This document shows, piece by piece, positions 22,942-34,655 of a DNA stretch of 64,000 bases. The notes beneath the pieces are model-generated. The model saw nothing but the letters and a program-made list of their open reading frames with translations, did no database searches and was not told where the DNA came from. Source of the DNA: Phocoena phocoena (Eukaryota > Chordata > Mammalia > Artiodactyla > Phocoenidae); contig NC_089228.1 of the NCBI RefSeq assembly GCF_963924675.1, positions 94,518,894 through 94,582,893 of the forward strand. The letters run 5' to 3'. A program made the translations under genes and the position numbers. Every line of letters begins with the position of its first letter. The stretch's first letter is position 1.

Positions 22942-23295
22942 AATGATGGCTAATTTTATGTGTCAACATGGCTAGACTATGGAGCCCAGTTGTTTGGTGA
23001 AATGCCAGTCTATGTGCAGCTGTAAAGGTGTTTTAAAGATATGATTAACATTTAAATCAGTAGACTTTGAACAAAGCAGAGTATCCTTTTCCTAAATGGG
23101 ACTCATCCAATCAGTTGAAGGCCTTAAGAGAAAAAACCCAGGTCCCCCGAAAAGGACAGGATTCTGCCTCCAGACCGCCTTTGGAATCAAGACTGCACCT
23201 TCTACTCTTGACAAAATTTCCAGTCTGCCAGGCTGCCCTGTAGACTTTGCACTTGCCAGTCCCACACCCTACTGGTTCTGTTTCTCTAATATACC
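22942..23295 (+). mobile_element. LTR relic, MLT1/MaLR-like
   Basis: The start 'atgatggctaattttatgtg' and 'tcaacatggctagac', the middle 'catccaatcagttgaaggcc' and the end 'actggttctgtttctctaat' follow the same plan as the LTR at 43.7 kb. Internal deletions have shortened it. It begins about 50 bases after the L1 piece ends. Confidence 0.6.
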
Positions 23296-24720
23296 AGGGT
23301 AATGCAAAGGTCATTTGCATAAGAAATTCGGATGCCCTCGGGACAGCATCTTGGTGACCGAGATATGGCAGGAGTTGCATTGGCTGGTAGAAGAGCAGTA
23401 CACCCTGCTCCACCCACAAGTGCTCCATCCATTTGAGGAGAGACCAGCGGCTAATGCCAACTGGCTTTCGACAAAAAAGACCGTGGTGCCAGTAAGGCCT
23501 GTGGTTTCTTCCCTGAGCATGTGGACCAAGGGACATCCTCGATATGCCTCCTTTGCATGGCTGCCACACAACAACCCTTGGCGGAAGGACACGGAAGCTT
23601 TTAAAGTTGGCTTTAGCCACACCTTTGTGAAAGAAGCAACCCAGAAACACAGTCGGCCTCGTAAGCATTCACCCACCAACAGAACCGGCAACGATGCTGG
23701 TTTTCTTCCCCAGCATCCAGCACCGTGCCCAGCACCTGCTGGGCCCTGAGTTAACTATTGTCAAATTAATGGATGAAAGAATGAATGAACGGGAGCTCTT
23801 CAGATTTAAGGGAAGTCAGCACAAGTTCAGAAATGAAGATCCAGCTTCAGAGGCTGTCAGGTAACGTGTGCCAGGATACAGGTCCAGCGGCTTTAATTAG
23901 CACTTGCCGTTTCCTTCCCAGCCTCGTACAGCGGACTGCTCCGGTCATATTGTCTTCACCTCATCACTGTATCACAGACGGTCCCTGGAATCAACCCATC
24001 CAGGTTACTCTCTATATAAACCACAAGTGAAGCAGCTAAGGGAAAAAATGGTCTGTGCAATAGCAGACGGTTCTACGATTCAGTCCCATTTTGCTAAGAA
24101 GCCATGCAGAGGAATCCGTAAAAGTTGAGGAGAAAATTGAAGCAGATGCGATGAATACTGTTTTTGTGTGTGTTCTTAAGTAAGGTAATTTAAGAGACGC
24201 AATTGGCAAAGGGGAAATATACATTTTCAGTGGATTCTCCAATAAGCAAAAGCAAACAAGAGACAAACACCAGTATGTGTTTGTTCCTCTCCTTTCCTGC
24301 CTGGTGTCTTCCCAATCCACTGTTTGCAAAAAGCCCCTGGGCTTTAAAATCAACATCCAAATCTGACATTGCTGCATTTTGCGGGGGAAAGGCAATTTCC
24401 TCGATGCATCTCCTAGCTGCGACCCCATGTTTCCCTTAGCCTTTGACCTTCCTTTCTTTTCTCTTTTTACACTATATTTCTTCTATTTCTTTTCCTCCCA
24501 CTCAAGTGTTATAAGATTCTGTGGCTAATTATGCCCAGATTTTCTAAAATAGAATTGAGGACATAGTCTGGAGAGTCCAGGCTGCATTTGGCTTCTTCAG
24601 CAAGTAGAGGGCCCGATGGAGTTAGAGTGCAAGAGATTTATTGGGGTAACAACATGGAAGGTAATGGGGGGGCAGGAGCGAGTAGGGAGAGCCTTCAGAC
24701 TACAGGTCTGATGCTTGTAA
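23296..24720. other. Single-copy DNA with overlapping long frames, no gene assigned
   Basis: Frames of 144 codons (23315-23749, +) and 185 codons (23111-23668, -) overlap almost completely. The minus frame also runs into the LTR relic. Neither resembles a family I know. An L2-like tail is possible at 23735-23790 ('gtgcccagcacctgctgggc ... gaatgaatgaacg'). Confidence 0.35.
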
Positions 24721-24729
24721 AAGAAGAGA

Positions 24730-24786
24730 GTCAGGGTTCTCCAGAGAAACAGAACAAATAGGAGAGCTATATATTATATATATCTC

Positions 24787-24844
<58 letters not shown>

Positions 24845-25198
24845 AGATTTATTTTTAAGGCATTGATTCATGTGATTTGGGGGGGTTGACAAGTCTGAAA
24901 TCTGTAGGACAGGCCGGCAAGCTGGAAACTCTAGGAGGAGTTGATGATGCAGCCTTGAGGCAGAATTCCTTCTTTTCCAGGAAACCTCAGTTTTTTCTCT
25001 GAAGGCACTCAACTGATTGGACGAGACCCAAACCACGTTGTGGAAGTTCATCTCCTTTACTTAAAATCATCTCATTAGAGATCGTTAGCCACGTGTACCA
25101 GGTACCTTCACATGACCACCTAGATTAGTGTAATTATATAACTGGGGACTATTTATATGTCAACCGGCCAGGTTGACATATAAAACAAACCACCATCG
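24730..25198 (-). mobile_element. LTR relic, MLT1/MaLR-like, with AT microsatellite
   Basis: The left edge 'gggttctccagagaaacaga' and the right edge 'gttgacatataaaacaaacc' are the reversed ends of the LTR type seen at 22.9 and 43.7 kb. Internal landmarks include 'ggcagaattcc' and 'actcaactgattggacgaga'. The (AT)n run at 24789-24841 has expanded inside it. Confidence 0.65.
24789..24841. repeat. (AT)n microsatellite
   Basis: About 26 AT dinucleotides without interruption, inside an LTR relic. It is self-complementary and prone to cruciform extrusion and length change. Confidence 0.97.
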
Positions 25199-25199
25199 G

Positions 25200-26130
25200 G
25201 GAGAAGGAAGGGAGATTGAGTAGGAAGAGACTCCATGTAAAGGCAGCTCTGAGAAAGCCTCAGCTAGCCCAGCGGGGAGCTCTGGGGCAGGGTTCACGTT
25301 AGGCAAAAGCCCTAGACCCTCACCGCTGGCTGGAAGGTGCCCAGGAAGAGACTCAGCGCTGACACAGGCAGGTGCAAAGTTTCTGCAGCTGGAGATGTCA
25401 CCTGAGTGCATCCTTGACCAGGGAGGAGAAAGGGATCTGGACCATACAGTCCTTGTACATCCCCATCTTCCATCCTCTTCTCATACCTTATTCTGACACC
25501 TAATTTCTCCCTTTTTTGTTGTCCGTGAAACAGCATTGACCATCACGGTCTTGTCTCCTTCCTCCCCTTAATTCTATTCCCCTGTTTCTTCTAGTTCTTC
25601 CCTCCTTTTCCACACTCTTCATTTTTCACCAATTCTCCCCCAGCTTCCCTTTGTCATTTATAAAGTCTGCTGTGCCACCTCCCTTTCCTGACCTTTCAAG
25701 AGTAGCGGGTTTGTGGGAGTCCTGGGCCCACTGGTGTGTGATGGGGGAAGCTTCTCAGGACCCCTCCCTCGCCGTGGGGAAGCGGGGCAGGCTGGCACCA
25801 ACCCAAATGCATGCTTAAATAAGGGGCACACCAGTGCCAGAAAATTAAAACCCAGCATGGAATTGCTGAATTCACAGTTTTATTGTCACTGATTGCCTGG
25901 TGGCTCTGCATATTGAGAAGATCTTCACAGCGTCTTCCATTTTCCATGCCTTGGTTAATGTGCAGATAATTGTAGTGGTAAACTTTTTATTCCCCTTTCA
26001 ACGTATTCGTCCTTTCCTCCTCACCGAACCAGGCAAAACAGAAAAAGTAATACACAATTGTCATGAACGTGCTCTGCATTTCATCTCATCTCATCGTTCA
26101 TCTTTAATAGAAGAATGATATTTCATAACT
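25200..26130. other. Single-copy DNA, no gene seen
   Basis: Contains a C/T-rich stretch at 25540-25690. Open frames are short and overlap. No repeat or exon can be named. Confidence 0.45.
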
Positions 26131-26139
26131 GAAAGGTCA

Positions 26140-26400
26140 AACAAATCGTCTGCCCATTTTGCAGATGAGGAAAGTAACTTGTTAGAGGTCACCCGGGGAA
26201 GTTGCGGGAAAGGCAGAGCCGGAGAGAGTTCCTGGCCTCAGCGCAGTGTGTGTTCACAACTCCCTCTGAGTCAAACGGAGAGGTAGGCAGGAGAGATGCC
26301 ATTCTTCCCCATTCACAGATAAGGAAACTGAGTCTCAGCCCTTCCCAGGGAGGAAAGGGCATAACTTGGTCTCCGGACCTATTTATTTCTATTTTTGTCA
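26140..26400 (-). repeat. Two adjacent MIR relics
   Basis: Two reverse MIR cores occur: 'ccattttgcagatgaggaaa' at 26154 and 'attcacagataaggaaactg' near 26311. They may be separate insertions or a duplicated element. Confidence 0.55.
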
Positions 26401-26509
26401 CACGATGCTGGCTTTTACTAAGTGGCAGGGTAATTTGTTTCCCTTGTTAGAATTAGAGGTGGAGCCTGACAATGCGCACCTGGAAATACAGTACCTGTGG
26501 AATCTTTCT

Positions 26510-26800
26510 ATGATGGAATAATGATAGATACCGAATAACGTCTACTGTGTGTCCAGTGCTTCACTGATTTCAGAATAACCTCTTATTTGTTATTCCTGTG
26601 AGTCAACACAATTGCTCCAGGAAGTAGTGAGGCCATGTTTCAATAGCCCGATGTTTATGGTTGGGGAAACAAAGGCTGAGAAAGTAAATGATTTGCCCAA
26701 ATCACATACTAAGTGAGGAAACCAGGACTTGACACCTGGATCTTCTGACATCCTGTGCTCTTTATACCCCTCATCTGTCAGCTCGCTTGTGGGTGCGGAG
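26510..26800 (-). repeat. MIR SINE, near full length
   Basis: The run from 'ctactgtgtgtccagtgctt' through 'ggaaacaaaggctgagaaag' to 'gacttgacacctggatcttc' covers most of a reverse MIR. Confidence 0.7.
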
Positions 26801-26869
26801 GTTTCTGATGGAACAGTCACACGTGCAAGCCTGAAGTGACATTAGAGCCGGCTTCATACTTAGCCACTT

Positions 26870-27740
26870 CCTTGCATCCTTAATGCCATTGTCGTTCCTA
26901 CTTCAATCAGCACGACAGCTTCCTAACTAGTCTCCTTGCCTCCACCCTTGCTGCCCTCCAACCCACGTTCTACACCGTCATCTACTGCAGCAGGGGAGCC
27001 CTTTCTAAAGCAATTGTCCCTGCATCCTCAAATGTGCATATGTTTATAAATGACAGGCACGCACTATTGCTACCATACTAAGCTCATGTGTAAACAGCAT
27101 ACAGAACGAGAAAAATTTTAAGGGCGCAATTTTAAACAATGTGATTAAAGGACCTAATATTTTCTTATTATTCTGCTCTGGAGAAATTACTCAAAAGTGC
27201 AAGTCTGATCCTTCCCTTGCTAAAAACTGACATGGACCCAAGATGAAAATCCCAGCTGAGTATGGTTTATGCGGCTCTTCCTGATGTGATGCTGCCTGTC
27301 TCGCAATCCTCATTTCTTGCTATTCCTCACCTTGAATTCCACACTCCAAGCAAATAAACAACTCCCGATTTTCTTGCCCCCGCTCATCTACCTGTGGGCT
27401 TCACCCTCTGCTGTTGTTTCTGCCCAGAACGCGATTATCCTCCCTGTACCTTCTCTCTTTTCTTCTTCTTTGTTGCCAGTTAATACCTACTGGTACCTTG
27501 AGTCTCAAATTCCGCTTAACTTCCAGTGGAAGGCTGTCTGTCATCCTCTGAGAGAGGTCAGGTGCTTCTGGGTACCCTGTAGCAGCACTTAGCACACGGA
27601 AAAGTCATCTTCATTTTCAATTGTCCTCATTCCCCAGTAGATCATCAGCTCCTTGAGGGCAAAGAGTAGGGTTTGTCGATCTTTACTCTCCGGTGCTATC
27701 CAAGTGCCATGTGCCAACAACTATTTGTTAAAGGATTCCA
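26870..27740 (+). repeat. L2 LINE 3' region
   Basis: Scattered landmarks fit an L2 3' region: 'cctaactagtctccttgcct' with 'ccaccctt' near the start, 'tgatccttcccttgctaaaa' in the middle, and 'atcagctccttgagggcaaa' with 'ctatttgttaaagg' at the end. A non-matching stretch at about 27005-27180 interrupts it. No frame is open. Confidence 0.55.
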
Positions 27741-28069
27741 CGAATATCTGCTCTCAGCCCAAGGGTTTCTGTTTAGTGGAAACAGAGCATGCAACCACTT
27801 TACCAATCACCCAGTTCTCGAGGGGTGTAATATTTTTGACACCTTTATTCTTTTAAACCACCCAGCAGGGAAACTTTGCCTTGTCTGGGAATAAAAGTGA
27901 GGACACTCCACGCCCCGTGGCTTTTCCGTTTACTCTCAGGCAATGGAAAAAATCACACGTTCCTTTGAAATCTCAGCCACGTCTCCGTTAATTTAGTAAC
28001 AAATGGTGTACAGCCCAGTACACTGAGCAACTTCAGTATTCACGGTAAGATTGCAGGAGACGAGAAGAT

Positions 28070-28548
28070 TGCAGGGTCCTCTTAGAGTCCCTGTCTGAGT
28101 CTGAACGTGAAACTGACAGGTTAACAGCAGAAATGTGAGCAAATTTATTTACTGTAAGTTTTACATGACACAGAGCCTTCATGAGGAAATGAAGCCCTGA
28201 AGAAACAGCCCTGAGTATTGTTCTGGTTTTGATGAAGAGCAGACAGTCGTGGAGGAATAAGGTTAAAGAATATGAGGTAAGGGTAGTGAACTGGGGGACA
28301 CTGGCCAGGCCTGGGTGTTCAGACTTTTCTCAGAGTCCCTTTGTCTTCGGAGATAAGGATGCGCCTCTCCTCCAGGTACGGGCAGGGCTCCTCTCACCTG
28401 AGAGCTTTAGGACCTATTTCACGGGAGAAGGGTGGGGAAAGGTCAGGGTGACCTTCCCACTACTGCTGGTTTCTCAAACTGCTTCAGCTGGAAATATTCA
28501 CTATGCCAAGGTGCCATATTTGGGGCTAGGGCATCCTGAACCCCACTG
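28070..28548 (-). mobile_element. Solo LTR, ERV1-type group B, copy 3
   Basis: In reverse complement it begins 'agtggggttcaggatgcc', then 'ccaaatatggcaccttggca', followed by the 'ctgaagcagtttgagaaacc' and 'ggagaggcgcatccttatct' blocks and the U5-like 'acagtaaataaatttgctca' end. The plan matches the copies at 14.5, 19.1 and 32.2 kb. Confidence 0.6.
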
Positions 28549-28549
28549 A

Positions 28550-30900
28550 GATACTGCACCTCCTTCTCTAGCAACTGTAAGGCCTTTCTTTGGGGAGAGG
28601 GTATGGCTCTCACCTTTTCTGGTCAACCTTCCCACCATCCACTGGCTACAGTTTCTACCCTTTGGGGTAGAAAGGAAAGGAAACAGAGATAGTAAAGTTC
28701 TTAATTGAATGACACTGTTGTACGATGGCATCGTGATCTCTGGACCATACAGACGTTTCAAGTTGACTTTTTCTTGTGGGCGCTCTTACGTGTTCTCTCT
28801 TCTCGACTCTTAAATGCTTGCAGGATGCCCCAGACCAACAGTACCAAACTGGACTGCATCTCAGGTCCCTAGGATTCAGGTAGCTTTGCCTGCCATTGCG
28901 GGGAGTGCCATGACTCAGCCCTCCTTCTGGTGACCACAGGTCACTGAAGCTCTTCCCAGGGATGAATCTGGTATAAATCCTCCATGAGTTCCTAGTTGCA
29001 GAGGATATGTGTCCAGCTCTCTAGTGGTTTATTGAAGCTCCTCTCTCAAGCTCTTCCCAAGGAAGAATCAGATGTCTAGTTAGAAGCTCCAGTTAGAGAG
29101 AGGTGGTCCTAAGAGGGAGGCACTAATGTAAGGTTGCAGCTTTCACTCTCTAGCTGCTCCATAGATAAGAGATACATTGAGTCCTGGACTTGCCCACATG
29201 CTGGGGACAAAGAGGTGAAACCCAAGAATCGGGGTCCCCAGGGGCTCCCCATACCGGGCATGGCACAGGTATCTTTAGCACTTCTTCCTACCCTGTGATT
29301 GTGTGCAATCCCATGAAGAGGAAAAGATTACAAGAGGACAGCCTAAGTCCTGAATCTGGTCGCCCTTTCTTGATTGCCGAAGACATTGGGTTAGCAACGT
29401 AAGAAGGGTGAGTGGAGGCCTTGTCTACCAGGTCTTCTCTGGATGGGTCTTTCCAAATTGCAGAGAATTCTTGTAAATTTCCAACTCAAGGCCTGACGTG
29501 AACCAGCTGTGAGCCTGGGTGATCCAAATCCCGTTCATCAACGCTACATCTCTTGCTTATTTAAAAGGTGAAATTATCCATAGTGATCAGATTGACTTTT
29601 AAAAAATTCAGTTAATGAATTTTGAAAATACACCGTCATCTTAAATGGACTGATTTGTCCCCCTAATGCTGGCATTTATTACCCCATTCTTAAGAATATG
29701 TTGCAAGATAGCAATTTTTTGTAGGACCCTTCTAAGGCAATGAGAGCCACATGAGGCTTCCTGCAGCCTTTTAGAGTAGAGAAAACATTTTTAGGGGCAT
29801 TGCTTAATCGGAAGTTTTAAAAAAGTCATAAAGTGCATGCGTGTCTCAGAAAGTATGTTCATGAGACTATTATAAAAAGACCTGACTAAAAAATACTTAC
29901 AGTCTAGAAGTGGGAAAATGAAGGTATTTTCTCCTTGAAAGCAGCAGAGGGGTCTTTGTTTCTCAATTTAATGGAATTCTAATATGAAAAACATGCAGTG
30001 AGCCATTTAAATAACAATGCCAGGTCTGACTCAAAAATTCACAGTCAGCACTTAGAGCTGAAAACTTAGCACAGGTAGGATGCCTTCAGCCCACACTACT
30101 GAGTCAACAAGTCACAAAGAGAGGAGCCCAAGGTACAAGGCACAGCAAAAACGCGTCGCTGTCCTTTCTAGACACAAGTGTAAAAGTCATGGCTTCGATA
30201 GTAATTTGAATTTTTATTCCTTAAGGAAATGTCACGGAGCTCGAAATGCAATTCTTTTGTTTTCTTTGAGGGGGAGAGGTGTGTGGATGTGTGTGGGTGT
30301 TTAAAACTAAACGGCATTTGAGGGCTTAAGTGTTTGAGTCCACGAAAGCGAACAGACCATATGGTCTATTGTAGAATTAGTAATTACAGACTTATTAAAA
30401 ATACATGTTAATTTTATTCACTGACACTCCATGATAACGGCTTCCTCAGGATCTAATCCATTCTCCCCATTATACTCAGCTATTTCTTGTGCAGAAACCT
30501 CTTGTCCTGAACAAATGGCGTAAGTAAGATTCGAGCTGACCCAGTCCCACCCCAAAAGATGAAATCACTACTTTTCAGTGATGTAGACAATTTAAGGTTA
30601 TTTTCTCTGTTGCCCTTTACATTCTCGCTTCAAGCCAGAGGCAGATAAAGCAGAAAAGGGGTTTCTACTCCCCTCAAACTGTCAATCTGAAGGGAAAAAA
30701 ATATGGAAAAATGATAATTTTATAGGAGGTAAGACAGAAATTTCCTGAGTTACCTCCTTAAAGAGTATAGTACTCACTTAGGTTAGCAACCCCAGAGTAA
30801 ATCACTGATGCCTGAAAATGGGTTGTAAATTTTATCGCCATCTAGTTTGGGGAAACTAGCCCTGCCATTTCTCCCAGCTGTTAATGACTAAGTTACTTAT
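28550..30900. other. Single-copy DNA, no gene recognised
   Basis: A short motif is repeated at about 28949-28969 and 29053-29072 ('aagctcttcccagggatgaa' versus 'aagctcttcccaaggaagaa'). A 14-bp palindrome lies at 30354-30367. No RNA gene or exon can be supported. Confidence 0.4.
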
Positions 30901-30904
30901 CAAC

Positions 30905-31070
30905 ACTTCTCAAACTTTAATATGCTTATGAATCACCAGGGAATCTTGTAAAATACAGATTCTGATGCAGTAGGTGTGGATGGGGCCTGAGAGTCTGCAT
31001 TTCTAATAAACTCCCTGGCGATGCTGATGCTACTGTCCTGGGGACCATCCTTTGAGGAGCAAGGACTTGG
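30905..31070 (+). mobile_element. MER5A-like hAT-Charlie relic
   Basis: The body follows MER5A closely: 'cttctcaaactttaatatgc', 'gaatcaccagggaatcttgt', 'gatggggcctgagagtctgc', 'atgctgatgctactgtcctg', 'accatcctttgaggagcaag'. It is a non-autonomous DNA transposon with no coding capacity. Confidence 0.75.
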
Positions 31071-31074
31071 CTGA

Positions 31075-32145
31075 CTGACGAGATGCTCTGGTACTGGTCC
31101 ATACATACTCAAGCTTGATAATGGACCAAGTGTCTGTATTAGTAGATTATTCGTTGAATATAGATTATAACCCAGGCCTTAATTCAGAATATTAAACTTT
31201 ATTTTCTTAGACTTTCTTTCTTTAACCACTGAAGCTTCTTTAGAGTTGGTCCATCCTACCAGAAGATCCTGATCATCCATGGGGTACCATTCTAGAATAT
31301 AATTACAGAATACATTTCTCTCTCTTATAACCTAGGCCTGCTAGTCATTAATTTGAGGTCAGTAAATCACCAAAGCTTTGTTGCTTATGGGTCTATATAA
31401 TTCAAATCAAAGTCACGTGTTTTCTAATGGAAATATATTTATTATTTTTGAGGATTACAGATGTTATATGTTCCCTGTAAAAAAACAAACAATTAAGAAG
31501 TAATCTAATGTGTATTCCGAAGGCAATTTAAATTGGTATCCCAGCAAACTATAACACACCATGGACATCTGAGTAGTTGAAGCGTCAAATATGAATTCCT
31601 GGAATGCCGAGGGTAGTCATATGCCATTAGGCTAATTATAGCAATAGGTACCAGGACTGAGTGTCTGCTTTGCTGCACACCCCATTGTGTGCTCCGGCTG
31701 TATCACATACTTCACATTTGCAATGGTCAGCGTTCCTCGATTCAAACAAAAGATACCAGCTTCTTACTAACTGTGAGCAGAAGAGTAAAGTACGGAAACA
31801 GTGCCAGAAGTTCACGGAATAGAAGGCTAGAGAACTAAGCTCCGAAAACTCTGAAAATGGGCAGAAATCAAGGAAGGCTGAGCAGTGGGGACACTGACGG
31901 TGTGGATCTTGCCACAGGATCCCTCTGGCTAGGACCCTGCCGTTGTCAAACTCTGGACCCTTGATGCAGCCACCAGGAGTGACTTTGCCACTGTCCCCAG
32001 AATACTGAAAGGTTCAGTTTGCCCATGGGGCCAGAATCTTGCCTCCCCATCAGGACTCACACAATGAAGGAGATTCCCCCAGGGTCGTCACAAAACAAAA
32101 CAGAGTCCACTGCTTTTCATTATCTTGTTTACTCTTCACAACAAA
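31075..32145. other. Single-copy DNA, no gene seen
   Basis: AT-rich with scattered short frames. No repeat can be named with confidence. Confidence 0.45.
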
Positions 32146-32149
32146 TTGG

Positions 32150-32575
32150 TGATGGGGTTCAGGACACGCTACCCCCACATATGGCACCTTGGCATATACT
32201 GAATACTTTAAGCTGAAGGATTTGGGAAATGGCATGTGCAGGAGGGACTTTCTGACTTTCCCCTGAAGCAGGTCATAAAACCCTCATGTGAGGAGTGCCC
32301 TCCCTATACCCGGAGGAGAGGGGCATCCTTGTCTCCTAAGACGGAGGGACACAGAGAGGGACACCTAGGCTTTGCTAAGTTGCCCCCAGTCTGTTAGACT
32401 TACCTTGTACTCTCTGTCCTATCACAACTGTCCACTCTTCATCAAACTTAGGATAAAAGCACCCAGGTTCAACTGTTTCTTCCAGGCTTCATTTCCTTAT
32501 GAAGGACCCCACATGGTGTAAAACTAATATTAAACATGGCTGCTTTTCTCTTGCTAATGCTGCAGGTGTCCCTAC
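32150..32575 (+). mobile_element. Solo LTR, ERV1-type group B, copy 4
   Basis: Opens 'tgatggggttcaggacacgc' and runs through 'catatggcaccttggcata', 'tactttaagctgaaggattt', 'aagcaggtcataaaaccctc', 'gaggagtgccctccct' and 'cttcatcaaacttagg'. The 3' tail stops after 'ctcttgctaatgctgcagg', so the end is truncated compared with group members. Confidence 0.65.
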
Positions 32576-32579
32576 GTGG

Positions 32580-34150
32580 CAGAAGCTGATGTGACCGTTG
32601 CCATTTTCAAGAGGAGGATCCTGAGTACTAGAGGTGAAGCAATTTAACCAAGAAGCAAAGGTCCTGCCACTTAAGCCCAGCACCCTCTCACCCCGAAACC
32701 GTGCTCCCTGTCCCCTGCCCTTTGACCTCATGCCTCACCCTGAGGTGTAGGAAGTCACATACCATTCACCTGTGTATCTTTAGGATCAGAATCTTACTAG
32801 TTTTCTAAGCAGGAGTGGAAGAGAAACCAAAACAAAACAAAAATAAAGGAGTTGATTTTTTTTCCCCTCCATTTGCTATCAATCTCTTCATCTCTAAGAG
32901 AAGCTGGAGGAGAGAATCAAAGGTACAACAGAACCAGTTCGCCATCTCTTCCTTTGCTTCTTCCCCTGACGCCTCTTAGCACAATATGGCATTGCTAATT
33001 TCACGCTGAGAATTTAGGTAACGGGGCTCTCCTTCTCGGACTCATCTCCAGTGGAGATCTTCTTCCTTCCTTCCCCACCTGTGGATGTTCACCGTCAGTT
33101 TCCCCAATAAAGTATACTCACAGGTGAAAGTTCTCAAAACCTAAAAACTGTCCCTCTGCCACGCTAGGCTGCAGGATGGTAATGCAAACCTTCGGGCAGG
33201 GGCCATGGCTCTAGAGAACGAGGCTTATTGTTCTAATGGAACTTCTGGCCCAGGCTTTACCTGGAGCTAAAGCTTTGTCTTAAGAAGGTCACAAAACCAA
33301 GATAGAGGATGCTGGTGATAATCTGAAATCCATGGCTCTGGGCCAGCCAGGGCACTGCATCAAGATGCCTTAGTGAGGTTAGAAAAAAGAGAAATACTTA
33401 GTGTATTTCCTGAAGTCTAGAAATTAAATTTTCCCCCCATTTTTTTCAGAGTGGTCTAGATTTCACTTCCTCCCCCAGCCCTATTCCCATTTTGGTAGGA
33501 AAAACAATGCTTAGATCAGCAGAAAAGATTAATACATCAGCAATTCTGTTATTGTATGTATTGATTCTCAAGGGGCCAGACAAGAACTCAAAGGTGAATG
33601 TAAGTAGAAAATACACGTAGGCAATATTCCATCAGCTGTACTTATGAGCCATTTAGAGCATCCCAGGAGGGCTGCAGTTTAAAATCTATCAAAGCTTTGG
33701 GTTCTTTCTGTTCTTCCCAAGGAGATGCCAACAACTGTTCATGCTGCAAGTTTCTCTAAGATCCCAATGCTTCCCATGAACGGTATCTAGAAGGAAAATA
33801 GTGATTGTCTTGCCAATAAATGAGAAATGCTGGGAGCTGAGGGAGAGAAAAAGCCTTCTGTGTTTCAGTTTTTCATTTCGCACCCATCATCTGAATGCAC
33901 GGAATGGGCATGATCTGGCCTGTGATGTAGCCAGTTACCTCTTGGATTCATGTAGTGAGTCCTATCATGATTCATGGGTATGCTACATTTTAAGGACCAA
34001 AATATTGAATCCAATTTCTTTGTTCTTTTCCTTTTTTCCTCATTGCTTAGAATAGTCTCTAATCTCAAATATGTCTCAAGAAATACATTTTCTGCATGAT
34101 GCACGAACCAGGTCAGCCTGCTTAAAGATGAATCCAGGCGTCCTCGTGGA
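32580..34150. other. Single-copy DNA, no gene seen
   Basis: Short competing frames only. Nothing repeat-like can be delimited. Confidence 0.45.
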
Positions 34151-34154
34151 CTCA

Positions 34155-34655
34155 CTGATGCACTCTTCCAAAAAAAACATTCACATAATGTCCCCTCTGT
34201 GCCAGATTCTGTTCCAAGGTCCAGGGATGGAGAAACATCCTCTAAAAAACCTCACAGTCCTGAGGAGATGCCAGACAGGTAAACATGGTCACAGAACAGT
34301 GTGGGAAGTGCTGTCATAATAAAAAGAGCTACCATTTCTTGAGTATTTACTATGCTGGTACTACTTATGTAGAAGCATATCATCTCTAATCCTCCCATTA
34401 CCCTCCAATAAGTTTTATTTTCCCCTTCGTTTAAGGAAATAGACTGAAAGAGGTTCAGAGACTTGCCTAAGGTTACATTGCTATAAATATTAGCACTGGG
34501 ATCCAAACTTGGGGTATGAGGCTCTAAAACTCCCATTCTTTGCATGTTGCCCCTAAGTGCACTAAGAGAGCAAAGACAAGTCACTCACCCAGACCTAGTG
34601 AGGGTTCCAGGAAGGCTTCCCAGAAGAGGTGAGCAGGAGGGGAGATTCTCCCTCC
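34155..34655 (-). repeat. L2-like relic split by a MIR
   Basis: Reverse L2-type text ('tgtgccagattctgttccaa', 'cctcacagtcctgaggagat') at 34190-34320 seems to resume at 34595-34640 ('ggttccaggaaggcttccca'). A reverse MIR ('ttgagtatttactatgctgg' ... 'gaggttcagagacttgccta') occupies about 34325-34525 in between. Confidence 0.45.

Noticed and set aside
28550..29100. Internal proviral sequence next to the 28.1-kb LTR
   Set aside because: I could not recognise a primer binding site, gag or pol similarity; the repeated 'aagctcttccca' motif alone is not enough.
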